Below, piece by piece: positions 36,492 through 44,154 of a DNA stretch of 64,000 nt. Both the position numbers and the translations under genes were made by a program. The stretch is from Pseudodesulfovibrio indicus (GTDB lineage Bacteria; Desulfobacterota; Desulfovibrionia; Desulfovibrionales; Desulfovibrionaceae), in NCBI RefSeq assembly GCF_001563225.1, contig NZ_CP014206.1, forward strand, positions 2,728,001-2,792,000, in the 5' to 3' direction. Position 1 is the stretch's first letter. The number at the start of each line of letters is the position of its first letter. The notes under the pieces were generated by a model, which saw nothing but the letters and a program-made list of their open reading frames with translations, had not been told where the DNA came from and did not search any database.

Positions 36492-37859
36492 CTAGAAGAA
36501 CTCCACCTTGGTGGTCAGGACCTTCTCGACCTTGGGGATGTTCTGGCGCGAGGAAATGATGATCAGCCGGTCGTTGGGCTCGACCACGGTGTCGCCGCGC
36601 GGGATGATCACGTCGTCGCCGCGCTGGAAGCAGAGGACCAGGCAGCCGCGCGGAAACCCGAGGTCCTTGACCGTCTTGCCCACGATGGGGGAATCCCCCT
36701 GGGCCACGGCCTCCAGGGCTTCGGCCTCCTCGCCCTTGATGGACACCGAGGACATGATCTTGCCCCGCCGGATGTAGTGCAGCAGGGAGTTGATGGCCGA
36801 CAGGCGCGGACAGACCACGTAGTCGATTCCGATGGGCTCGATGAGCCGCATATAGCCGAAATTATTGACGCGGGTGACCGTCCGCTTGGCCCCCAGGCTC
36901 TTGGCGAGCAGACAGGACAGGATGTTGGTCTCCTCGTCGCCGGTCACGGCGATGACCATGTCCATGTCCTGGATGTTTTCCTCGCGCAGGATCTCCTGGT
37001 CGGTGGAATCGCCCATGAGCACGATGGGCCGGTCCAGGTGCTCGGAGAGGTATTCGCAGCGGCTCTGCCGATTGTCCAGCAGCCGTGTGTGGTAGTATTT
37101 GTTGTCCAGCGCCTTGGCCAGCCGGAAGCCGATGTTGCCCCCGCCGATGATGAGCACCTTGCGCACCGGGTCGTCCACGATGCCGAGTCGCGTCAGGATA
37201 TCCTCCTGCTCGCGGATGTCGCAGACGAAATAGACCAGGTCGTCCTTTTTCAGCACGTCCAGGCCGCTCGGGATGATCAGTTTGCCGTCGCGGACGATGG
37301 CCGCGATGACCAGGTTCAGGTCTTCGCCGATCTTGTCGCGCAGGTGGATGAGCTGGCTGCCCATGACCGGGCTGTGGTCCGGCAGGTGGATGCCGATGAG
37401 CCGGATCTTGCCGCCCGCGAATTCGTTGATCTCCACCGCGCCGGGCACGCTCATGAGCCGCAGCACCGAGTTCACCACCTCTTCGTCGGGGTTGATGATC
37501 TTGGTGATGTGCGCTCCCCGCTCGGTGAGCAGGTGCTTGTAATCCGTGTACATCTCGCTGCGCACGCGGGCCAGCTTGGTGACCCCCTCGGAGAGCAGGT
37601 TGGCGTAGTAGCAACAGATCAGGTTGATCTCGTCGGAGTCGGTCACGGCCAGCAGGATGTCGGCGTCGGCTATGCCCGCCTCCTCCAGGACGCGCGGGCT
37701 TGAGCCGGACCCCAGGATGGTCTGGACGTCGGACAGTTCGGCGATCTTCCGGAGCGCATCATCGTTCTTGTCGATGATGACGACTTCCTTGTTTTCCACC
37801 GCCAACCGTTGCGCAAGATGAAACCCGACCTCGCCGGCCCCGATGATGATTACCCGCAA
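36492..37859 (-). CDS. trkA: TrkA potassium uptake regulatory protein
   Basis: A 455-residue cytoplasmic protein with two RCK modules. The first Rossmann fold starts IIIGAGEVGFHLAQ (residues 4-17) with the acidic end VVIIDK; the second starts LIIGGGNIGFRLAK (about 228-241); each is followed by a TrkA_C domain. It binds NAD(H)/ATP and gates TrkH. GAGGAG precedes the ATG. Confidence 0.97.
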   Translation of the reverse strand: MRVIIIGAGEVGFHLAQRLAVENKEVVIIDKNDDALRKIAELSDVQTILGSGSSPRVLEEAGIADADILLAVTDSDEINLICCYYANLLSEGVTKLARVRSEMYTDYKHLLTERGAHITKIINPDEEVVNSVLRLMSVPGAVEINEFAGGKIRLIGIHLPDHSPVMGSQLIHLRDKIGEDLNLVIAAIVRDGKLIIPSGLDVLKKDDLVYFVCDIREQEDILTRLGIVDDPVRKVLIIGGGNIGFRLAKALDNKYYHTRLLDNRQSRCEYLSEHLDRPIVLMGDSTDQEILREENIQDMDMVIAVTGDEETNILSCLLAKSLGAKRTVTRVNNFGYMRLIEPIGIDYVVCPRLSAINSLLHYIRRGKIMSSVSIKGEEAEALEAVAQGDSPIVGKTVKDLGFPRGCLVLCFQRGDDVIIPRGDTVVEPNDRLIIISSRQNIPKVEKVLTTKVEFF

Positions 37860-37964
37860 TGAGAACTCCTCCGTTCCTTGAAAATCCCCATTCTTCTACG
37901 CATGTTTTCGCCCCAACGCAACCGGACGGCAAGCGTTGCGGGCCAATGATTTCCGGCCATTAGA

Positions 37965-38003
37965 AAAGACGAGCGGCCCGGAAAACCCGGTGCCGCCCGC
38001 CTT
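37965..38003 (-). terminator. probable terminator of sulfite reductase operon
   Basis: On the minus strand GGGCGG/CCGC arms with CCGG inner pairs around a T4 loop are followed by TCGTCTTTTC. The stem is imperfect, so this is a moderate call. Confidence 0.4.
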
Positions 38004-38018
38004 GGCAATCCGGTTTTC

Positions 38019-38675
38019 CTAGAGAATCGCCTGCTTGACCGCCTCGATGCCGACCTTGTGCAGCATCCGGGCGGAGCGCATGCGGGTGCCGCCGTTCTCC
38101 CGGTAATAATCCAGGAACCGGCGGACCAGTTCGACGGCCTCCTCGCGGGTCAACCCGTCGGCCACCTCGTCGGCGATGCGCGGGCGGCCCGAGGCGTTGC
38201 CGCCCACCACCAAGGTCCACCCCTTGGGCTTGCCGATGAGGCCCACGTCCCGGACGTAGCTCTCGGCGCAGCACATGGGGCAGCCGGACACGCCCACCTT
38301 GAGTTTGGCGGGCAGTTCCGCACCCACGAACATCTCCTCCAGCTCCAGGCCGAGGCCAAGGGAGTCGCGCACCCCGAGCTTGCACACGGCGGTGCCGGGG
38401 CAGGCCTGCACGTAATGCACGCACAAACCGACGGCCGGACCGATGTCCATCTTGAGATCGTCCCAGACCTGGTCCACCTGCTCTTTTTCCAGCCCCACCA
38501 GGGCGATGCGCTGGCCCGAGGTGATCTTCATGATCGGAATCTCGAACTTGCGCGCCACCCGCGCCAGGGCCTCCAGCACGTCGGGCGTGACCAGCCCGAC
38601 CGGGGTCCTGGGGACGATGGCGTAGGTTTTCTTGTCGCGTTGCAGTATCGCGCCCTTGGGCGTCTCGTCCGACAT
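38019..38675 (-). CDS. assimilatory-type siroheme sulfite reductase (copy 1)
   Basis: A 218-residue protein matching in size and layout the small low-spin assimilatory-type sulfite reductase of Desulfovibrio vulgaris. Cluster/siroheme cysteines are C92-x5-C98 (ACPGTAVC) and C132-x3-C136 (GCPMCC). ITSGQRIAL is the N-terminal ferredoxin-like half. Such enzymes reduce sulfite, and siroheme proteins generally also nitrite. It follows a homologous gene by 15 bases; the two share the same cysteine spacing but differ widely elsewhere. Last gene of the operon. Confidence 0.92.
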   Translation of the reverse strand: MSDETPKGAILQRDKKTYAIVPRTPVGLVTPDVLEALARVARKFEIPIMKITSGQRIALVGLEKEQVDQVWDDLKMDIGPAVGLCVHYVQACPGTAVCKLGVRDSLGLGLELEEMFVGAELPAKLKVGVSGCPMCCAESYVRDVGLIGKPKGWTLVVGGNASGRPRIADEVADGLTREEAVELVRRFLDYYRENGGTRMRSARMLHKVGIEAVKQAIL

Positions 38676-38690
38676 GGCTCCTCCCTTGCT

Positions 38691-39362
38691 CTAACGTTCC
38701 CCGCCGAAAACGGCGTCCTTCACGGCTTCTATGCCGACGCGCTCCACAAACCGTGCGGTGCGCTCCTTCACCTTGCCATGCTCCGCGTAAAACGCAAGGG
38801 CGCGGGAGATGATTTCGAACGCCTCCCCCTCGGTCACGTCCTCGGCCAGGATGTCCGCCTTGCGCACCCGCTTGCCGCCGTTGCCGCCGAAAGAGACCGT
38901 CCAGCCGTGCTTCCTGCCGAACAGCCCGACGTCGCGGACCATGGATTCGGCGCAGCACATGGGGCAGCCGGACACGCCGGTCTTGAGCTTGGCGGGCAGG
39001 GTGAACCCGGCCAGCACCCGCTCCAACCGGTCCGCCGCGCCCATGGAGTCCTGCTGGCCGAGCTTGCACCCGGCCGACCCCAGGCAGGGCTGGACCTTGT
39101 GGGCAAAGCAGTCGCCCACCAGCCCCACGGCCTCGACCACCTCCCTGAGCGCCACCTCGGGAACGTTGTCGATCATCATCCGCTGGCTGGCGGCCAGCCG
39201 TACGCCGGGCAGCCCGTATTTCTCCACCGCGCGGCTCACCGCGTGGAGCAGCGCCGCGTCCATCTGGCCCAGCCGCATGCGCGGAACCACAGTGTAGGTG
39301 CCGTCCTTGCGCGCGCGGACCGCGCCCTTGGGCAGCCCCTCAATGTATTCTTCAATGCTCAT
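38691..39362 (-). CDS. assimilatory-type siroheme sulfite reductase (copy 2)
   Basis: A 223-residue paralogue of the next gene with the same motifs: C93-x5-C99 (PCLGSAGC) and C133-x3-C137 (GCPMCC). SQRMMIDNVPE replaces SGQRIALVGLE in the N-terminal half. All predicted ligands are intact, so it should be a working siroheme protein. It may form a heteromer with copy 1 or have a distinct substrate. Start by CTAGGACGG near the end of the cupin gene. Confidence 0.9.
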   Translation of the reverse strand: MSIEEYIEGLPKGAVRARKDGTYTVVPRMRLGQMDAALLHAVSRAVEKYGLPGVRLAASQRMMIDNVPEVALREVVEAVGLVGDCFAHKVQPCLGSAGCKLGQQDSMGAADRLERVLAGFTLPAKLKTGVSGCPMCCAESMVRDVGLFGRKHGWTVSFGGNGGKRVRKADILAEDVTEGEAFEIISRALAFYAEHGKVKERTARFVERVGIEAVKDAVFGGER

Positions 39363-39377
39363 AGCGTGTTGCCCGTC

Positions 39378-39695
39378 CTAGATCGGCGGCGCGATGTGCA
39401 CCAGCACGCGCATGTCGGTGATAGCCCGGACGCCGTGCTGCTCGGCGATCTGCGAGACGAGGACGTCGCCGGGGCGGGCGGGCATGGTCGCGCCGTCCGC
39501 GCCCAGGAACTCGCCCTCCCCTTCCAGAATGGTCAGGGTCAGCTCCCCTTCCAGATCGTGGGAATGAACGGGCAGCTTCTGCCCGGCCTTGAAGTTGAAA
39601 TTGATGACCTTCATGAACTCCGACTCGTGGGCCAGATAGTTGGAAAAGGTCAGGTCCTTGAAACCGTGGACTTCGAACAGTTCGATCTTCTTCAT
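39378..39695 (-). CDS. cupin-domain protein
   Basis: A 105-residue single cupin barrel. The metal-binding motif 1 (HSHDLEGELTLTILEGEGEF) has both histidines and the glutamate, and motif 2 (PGDVLVSQIAEQHGVRA) has a histidine. It probably binds a metal; the substrate is unknown. ATG 39695 has AGGAGG upstream. It sits between a ferredoxin and the sulfite reductases in one operon. Confidence 0.88.
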   Translation of the reverse strand: MKKIELFEVHGFKDLTFSNYLAHESEFMKVINFNFKAGQKLPVHSHDLEGELTLTILEGEGEFLGADGATMPARPGDVLVSQIAEQHGVRAITDMRVLVHIAPPI

Positions 39696-39706
39696 GATGC
39701 TTCCTC

Positions 39707-40486
39707 CTACAGCCCGAATTCCACGGGCACCGTCGACAGGACGGCTCCGTTTCGGGCCACGGTGACGCGCTCGGTGGGTACGGACTTGCCCGCCCGCCGA
39801 ACCGCTTCGTTCAGGATGGCGCTCATGCTGGAGCAGCAAGGCACTTCCATCTCCATGACGGTGATGGATTTGAGCTCGTTTTCAGCGATGATGTCCGCCA
39901 ACTTCTCTACGTATTCCATCTGGTTGTCAAACTTGGGACAGCCCATGAGGACCACCCGGTCCGGCACGTACTCGCCGTGGTAGGACGGCATGGCCACCGG
40001 CACGCAATCCGCGGTCAGGAGCAGGTCCGCGCCCTTGAGAAACGGCGCGGTGGGCGGCACCAGCCGCAGCTGCACCGGCCAATGGGACAGGGCCGAGCCC
40101 TGCTGGGCGGCGGGGACGTTGGCCTTGCCGCAGGGGGTCAGGGATTGCAGGGCAGCGCCGGGGCAGCCGCCGGGCCTGGGGCCGCCGGACCCCATGCGCA
40201 GGCTCTCCGGGTCGGGCATGTGGTCCGGGACCTCGCGGCCCTGGGCCTTGAGGTGCTCGGTCACCGCGGCGGGGTCGAAATCGGCGGCCTCGCGGACCAC
40301 CACCTTGAGCGCGCCCGTTGGGCAATCGCCCAGACACGCGCCCAGGCCGTCGCAGTAGATTTCCTTGACCAGCCTGGCCTTGCCGTCCACGATGGCCAGC
40401 GCGCCTTCGGCGCAGGCGGGCACGCACTGGCCGCAGCCGTTGCACAGTTCCTCCGTGATGGTGATCATCTTGCGCTTGCTTATCAT
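39707..40486 (-). CDS. ferredoxin-like iron-sulfur protein
   Basis: A 259-residue protein. The first cluster is canonical (C15-x2-C18-x2-C21-x3-C25). The second reads C45-x5-C51-x3-C55 and lacks one cysteine, which predicts a [3Fe-4S] or degenerate site. The C-terminal domain has further conserved cysteines in ADCVP, MGCPK and VPCC. This family often accompanies the hybrid cluster protein (hcp) and is in the HcpR regulon of Desulfovibrio; hcp itself is not in the window. Start ATG 40486 follows AGAGGA. Confidence 0.8.
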   Translation of the reverse strand: MISKRKMITITEELCNGCGQCVPACAEGALAIVDGKARLVKEIYCDGLGACLGDCPTGALKVVVREAADFDPAAVTEHLKAQGREVPDHMPDPESLRMGSGGPRPGGCPGAALQSLTPCGKANVPAAQQGSALSHWPVQLRLVPPTAPFLKGADLLLTADCVPVAMPSYHGEYVPDRVVLMGCPKFDNQMEYVEKLADIIAENELKSITVMEMEVPCCSSMSAILNEAVRRAGKSVPTERVTVARNGAVLSTVPVEFGL

Positions 40487-40516
40487 TTCTCTATCCTCTC
40501 GTTTTATTGAATTGAT

Positions 40517-41848
40517 TTATATCCTGGCCACACCGAGAAAGACGGCGTGGAGGGTCACCGCGAGGACGATGAACAACGCCCTGGCGGTTCGATTCGAAAG
40601 CCCCGGAAACACATACCCGATCTGCCGATGCGCGCAGGCGGAGACGCAATCCCCGCACAGGGTGCAGGACAGGCCGGGTCTGCCCCGCTCCAGCCCGCTT
40701 TCATCGAGGGCGTTGTAGCGGCAGCGGGTGAGGCACGCGCCGCACCGGGTGCAGTCCGCGCCTATGCGGATGCGCCAGGGCGACAGCCTGCCCAGAATAT
40801 TGGCGACCAGCCCCATGGGGCACCAGGTCGTGCAGTGAACCATCATGCCCCGCCGCCGGGAGACCAGGACCATCATGGCCACGCCGCCCAGGCCGAACGC
40901 GGCCCCGAAGAGCACGGCGGTGGCGCCCGGGACGCCGAAGGCGCGCAGGGCCAGGGCAACGCCCACGGCCAGGACCAGGCTCGCGCCGCGCCCCAGCACG
41001 CTCAGGCGGCGCAGCGTCGCGGAAGGCGCGGGCCGGGGCCCGAGACGGCTCATGGCGTCGTCCCACGCCCCGATGTAACACAGGTGGCTGCACCAGGCCG
41101 GGCCGACCAGGGCCAGGGTCACGCCGAACAGGATCAGCATGAAGAAGCCCGCACCCCGGAAGACGGGACCGGCCACGATCAGGGCCGGGACCGGCAGATG
41201 CAGGGTCCCGGTCATGAGCATACGGTCCATGCCGGACAATCCCAGGGCCAGTTGCAGGAAGAACAGCGCCGAAAACAGCCCCCAGATGCGCGGCCGGACC
41301 CTGCGGTGGCCTGCGGGGGAGGCCATGAGCGAGCCTATCCACTGCGCGTAGAACCCCAGCAGGAATATCTCCAGCCACCCCCAGCCCGGCAGATAGCGGT
41401 CGGCCAGGAGCACCGGGAACGGGGCCTTGGCTCGAACCAGGGCCAGGGTGAAGACCGTCAGGATGAAGATGGCCGCGCGGGGCCAGGCCCATTCCCGATC
41501 CCGGTCAAAGAAGCGGTCCAGGCGAGGGCCGAGCAGGAGCGCCATAGCCAACCCGTCCAGCAGGATGACGATGCCCATGATCAGGGCGAGGCGTCCCCAG
41601 GGAAGCCCGAAAGCCTGGCGGAAAGCGACGAGATCGACCGTGATCTGCGCCCAGGCCAGGCCGCCCCACAGCAACGCCGCACCACCGACCAGCCGCACCC
41701 ACCCCTGGCGGGTAAACAACAGCCCGACCAGAGCCGCGAAGAACGCGGTCAGGCCGAAGTCCCCCTGGCGCAACGCGTGCGCACCGAGGAGCAACAGGGC
41801 CGCCGACGGCAGAATCAGGCGGTATGAATTCAGGGTTCCGTTTTCCAT
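40517..41848 (-). CDS. membrane polyferredoxin (NapH/NosR-like)
   Basis: A 443-residue inner-membrane protein with about ten hydrophobic helices. The family's paired cysteine motifs are CSHLC and CTTWCP, and two C-terminal [4Fe-4S] sites follow, CTRCGACLTRC and CTLCGDCVSAC. NapH/NosR-like proteins pass electrons from the quinone pool to other redox proteins. It is the first gene of the operon containing the two sulfite reductases and so may feed them. ATG 41848 is favoured over the one at 41884, which lies within the predicted operator. Confidence 0.85.
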   Translation of the reverse strand: MENGTLNSYRLILPSAALLLLGAHALRQGDFGLTAFFAALVGLLFTRQGWVRLVGGAALLWGGLAWAQITVDLVAFRQAFGLPWGRLALIMGIVILLDGLAMALLLGPRLDRFFDRDREWAWPRAAIFILTVFTLALVRAKAPFPVLLADRYLPGWGWLEIFLLGFYAQWIGSLMASPAGHRRVRPRIWGLFSALFFLQLALGLSGMDRMLMTGTLHLPVPALIVAGPVFRGAGFFMLILFGVTLALVGPAWCSHLCYIGAWDDAMSRLGPRPAPSATLRRLSVLGRGASLVLAVGVALALRAFGVPGATAVLFGAAFGLGGVAMMVLVSRRRGMMVHCTTWCPMGLVANILGRLSPWRIRIGADCTRCGACLTRCRYNALDESGLERGRPGLSCTLCGDCVSACAHRQIGYVFPGLSNRTARALFIVLAVTLHAVFLGVARI

Positions 41849-41882
41849 GGCCCCACCATGAACAATTTTTTTGACGCCAACC

Positions 41883-41896
41883 ATGACTTAGGTCAA
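41883..41896. promoter_or_regulatory. FNR/DNR-type operator palindrome
   Basis: ATGAC-TTAG-GTCAA has half-sites TGAC/GTCA separated by four bases, the geometry of FNR-family sites (TTGAT-N4-ATCAA). It lies in the divergent region between the polyferredoxin operon and the Crp/Fnr gene, so both could be controlled from it. Confidence 0.6.
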
Positions 41897-41936
41897 ATTG
41901 AGCGTATCTCATTAAATTATGGAGAAAATGATAAAC

Positions 41937-42611
41937 ATGAAAAAGCTGGACGCGGTTCGGGACGTGATCTTCTTTGACGGACTGCCCGACGACATCCTGG
42001 AACGGCTCGCGGAGATAGCGGTTCTGAAGCGGTACGCCAAGGGCGAGACCCTGTTCCTGGCCGACGCCGAAGCGGACGGCTTCTACGCCCCGGTCAGCGG
42101 ACGGGTGAAGGTCTTTCGCACCTCCCCGGCCGGAAAGGAACAGATTCTCCACATCTTCGGCGCGGGCGAGGCCGTGGGCGAGGTACCGGTCTTCGAGGGC
42201 GGGACCTTCCCGGCCCAGTGCGAGGCCGTCGAGGACTGCGACGCCCTCTTCTTCCCCAGGCGGGACTTCCGCCGCATCCTCCAGGAGGACCCGGACCTGG
42301 CCATGAAGATGATGGCCATGCTCTCCCAGCGCATGCGCTCCCTGGTCCACAAGATCGACGACCTGAGCCTCAAGGAGACCCCGGCGCGGGTGGCCGCCCA
42401 CCTGCTGCTCCTGCGCTCGTCCACGGATTCCGACACCTTCCGCCTGGACCTGCCCAAGGGGCAGATCGCCCTCTACCTCGGCACCATCCAGGAGACCCTG
42501 TCGCGCATCCTCAAGCGGTTCTCCGAGGACGGATTGATCGCCATGTCCGGCCGCGAGATCACCGTGCTGGACCGGGACGGGCTGCGGGACATCGCCGAGT
42601 CCGGCAAGTAG
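41937..42611 (+). CDS. Crp/Fnr-family regulator (HcpR/DNR-like)
   Basis: A 224-residue regulator. The cyclic-nucleotide-type sensor domain (about 15-110) lacks the four-cysteine Fe-S set of FNR, a long dimer helix follows, and the C-terminal winged helix has recognition helix GTIQETLSRILKRF, with the GTIxETLSR signature of HcpR/DNR regulators of nitrosative-stress genes. It is divergent from the polyferredoxin-sulfite reductase operon with a matching palindrome between. The start is uncertain: ATGs at 41919, 41928 and 41937 are in frame. Confidence 0.88.
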   Translation: MKKLDAVRDVIFFDGLPDDILERLAEIAVLKRYAKGETLFLADAEADGFYAPVSGRVKVFRTSPAGKEQILHIFGAGEAVGEVPVFEGGTFPAQCEAVEDCDALFFPRRDFRRILQEDPDLAMKMMAMLSQRMRSLVHKIDDLSLKETPARVAAHLLLLRSSTDSDTFRLDLPKGQIALYLGTIQETLSRILKRFSEDGLIAMSGREITVLDRDGLRDIAESGK

Positions 42612-42615
42612 ACGC

Positions 42616-42640
42616 AAAAAGGGGGCCTTTCGGCCCCCTC
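42616..42640. terminator. bidirectional terminator
   Basis: GGGGGCC-TTTC-GGCCCCC with five A residues on its left, giving a T5 tail on the minus strand for the tupA-like gene; it also serves the Crp/Fnr gene weakly. Confidence 0.8.
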
Positions 42641-42665
42641 GCTCTTCATTCCCTACCGGATGCGC

Positions 42666-43514
42666 CTAGTGGTCGTACTGCTTGGCGTATTCGGCGTCGT
42701 TGTACATCCCTTCCCCGTAGAGATCCTTGCCGTAGTCGGCGATGAGCTTCTGCCCTTCGGCGGAGCCCACAAACTCGATGAACGCCATGGCCACGTCGTG
42801 GTTGGGCGCGCCCTCGGGCACGGCCAGGGCGTGGTAGGTGTTGATCAGCATGGGATCGCCCCGGAAGAGGATGGTCAGGTCGGGGACGTCCTTCTTGCCC
42901 GCAACCCAGGTGGAGCTGTCGGTCATGAAGTAGCCGCCCTCGGCGTTGGCGCGGAGCAGGGTGGCCATCATGAAGTCCTTGGTGACCACGTACCACTTGC
43001 CCTCGGGCTTGATGCCCGCCTTCTTCCAGACGGCCAGCTCCTTCTTGTGGGTGCCGGAGTTGTCGCCGCGCGACAGGAACAGGGCGCCCGCCTTGGCGAT
43101 GCGCGCATAGGCGTCCGCCGCGTCCGCGGCCTTGGCGATGCCCGCCGGGTCGTTCTTGGGACCGACGATGTAGAATTCGTTGGAGCCGATCAGGGTGCGC
43201 CCCACGGCCCAGCCGTCGGCCACGGCCTTCTTCTCCGCCGCCGGGGCGTGGACCATGCACAGATCCACGTCGCGGGCCTGGAGCAGGCTCAGGGATTTGC
43301 CGGACCCGGCCTTGACCCAGCACATGGTCGTGCCGTGCTTGGCATTGAAGTTCTCGGCCAGGACCTTGAGCATGCCGAGCTCGCCGGGCGAACCGGTGGC
43401 CAGCTTGTAGACCTTGGCGGTGTCGCCGTAGGTCTCGGTGCAGGTGACCTCGCCGGCCTGGGCCGAACCGAGAAGGAGCAGAAACAACAGGGAGATCAAA
43501 AGCAGTTTTTTCAT
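42666..43514 (-). CDS. TupA-like tungstate/anion-binding protein
   Basis: A 282-residue periplasmic binding protein with a signal peptide (1-20, ending SAQA). It shows ATGSPGELGMLKVLAENF, KAGSGKSL, VDLCMVHAP and the NEFYIVGPKNDPAGI segment of TupA-type tungstate binders, with LSRGDNSGTHKKE close to the oxyanion-binding loop. The ABC permease and ATPase are not next to it, so it is an orphan here. Tungstate fits a sulfate reducer with tungsten formate dehydrogenase, but the ligand is inferred. The promoter region is AT-rich without a clear site. Confidence 0.8.
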   Translation of the reverse strand: MKKLLLISLLFLLLLGSAQAGEVTCTETYGDTAKVYKLATGSPGELGMLKVLAENFNAKHGTTMCWVKAGSGKSLSLLQARDVDLCMVHAPAAEKKAVADGWAVGRTLIGSNEFYIVGPKNDPAGIAKAADAADAYARIAKAGALFLSRGDNSGTHKKELAVWKKAGIKPEGKWYVVTKDFMMATLLRANAEGGYFMTDSSTWVAGKKDVPDLTILFRGDPMLINTYHALAVPEGAPNHDVAMAFIEFVGSAEGQKLIADYGKDLYGEGMYNDAEYAKQYDH

Positions 43515-43631
43515 AGTCTAACTCCGTAACTGGTTTAAATGACGCCCAGATTACAGATTATCATTATGCACGGCAAGACATATTGATCTTTTCTATGATT
43601 CAGCACAAAGACGGCGCGGGCCAACGCAAAA

Positions 43632-43660
43632 AGCCCGCCGCACGGATTGTGCGGCGGGCT
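43632..43660 (-). terminator. terminator of rpsT
   Basis: A 12-bp stem AGCCCGCCGCAC / GTGCGGCGGGCT with a 5-base loop, then TTTTT on the minus strand, 22 bases after the rpsT stop. Confidence 0.92.
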
Positions 43661-43682
43661 GCAATATTGCGGCGAATTACGG

Positions 43683-43949
43683 CTATTCCGCGATCTTGTT
43701 GACGGCGGTCTGGAGGCGGGCGATGCGGCGCTGGGCCTGGCGGGAATGGATCACATTCTTGCGCGCGGCCTTGTCCAGCACGGAGCTGGCTTCCTTGAGC
43801 AGCTCCTGCGCCTTGGTGGTATCCTTTTCCTCGATCGCAAGACGAACGGCCTTCACGGTGTTCTTGATGCGGGTCTTGGAAACACGGTTGCGGGCGCGAC
43901 GCTTCAAGCTCTGACGATGCCTCTTCATGGCGGACTTGTGATTAGCCAA
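43683..43949 (-). CDS. rpsT: 30S ribosomal protein S20
   Basis: An 88-residue, strongly basic helical protein with the S20 pattern: MANHKSAMKRHRQSLKRRARN, RIKNTVKAVR, and the C-terminal SRQAQRRIARLQTAVN. It binds 16S rRNA in the small subunit. Single gene with its own terminator. Confidence 0.98.
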   Translation of the reverse strand: MANHKSAMKRHRQSLKRRARNRVSKTRIKNTVKAVRLAIEEKDTTKAQELLKEASSVLDKAARKNVIHSRQAQRRIARLQTAVNKIAE

Positions 43950-44064
43950 GGTAATTTCTCCTGATCGATTTGATATCGTAAAAATACGTTTGTTTGTAAT
44001 TCTTCCCGAAGGGAGAGCCTTTTATATGGACTCTCCTCCCGATGTCAAGCCTTTTCTGATCTGA

Positions 44065-44149
44065 GGAAACACTGAATGATTCCTCTTTCGGGAAGTGCTG
44101 AAGAATTTTTCGCAGCAACGAAGCCAGCGGGCAATTATTCAGTGCTTCC
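44065..44149. repeat. 85-bp inverted-repeat element
   Basis: Terminal inverted repeats GGAAACACTGAATGATT (44065-44081) and AATTATTCAGTGCTTCC (44133-44149) match at 15 of 17 positions. There is no coding capacity and no obvious target duplication. It resembles a small miniature transposable element or the ends of an insertion sequence. It sits 5 bases beyond the glyS stop. Confidence 0.5.
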
Positions 44150-44154
44150 CAACA

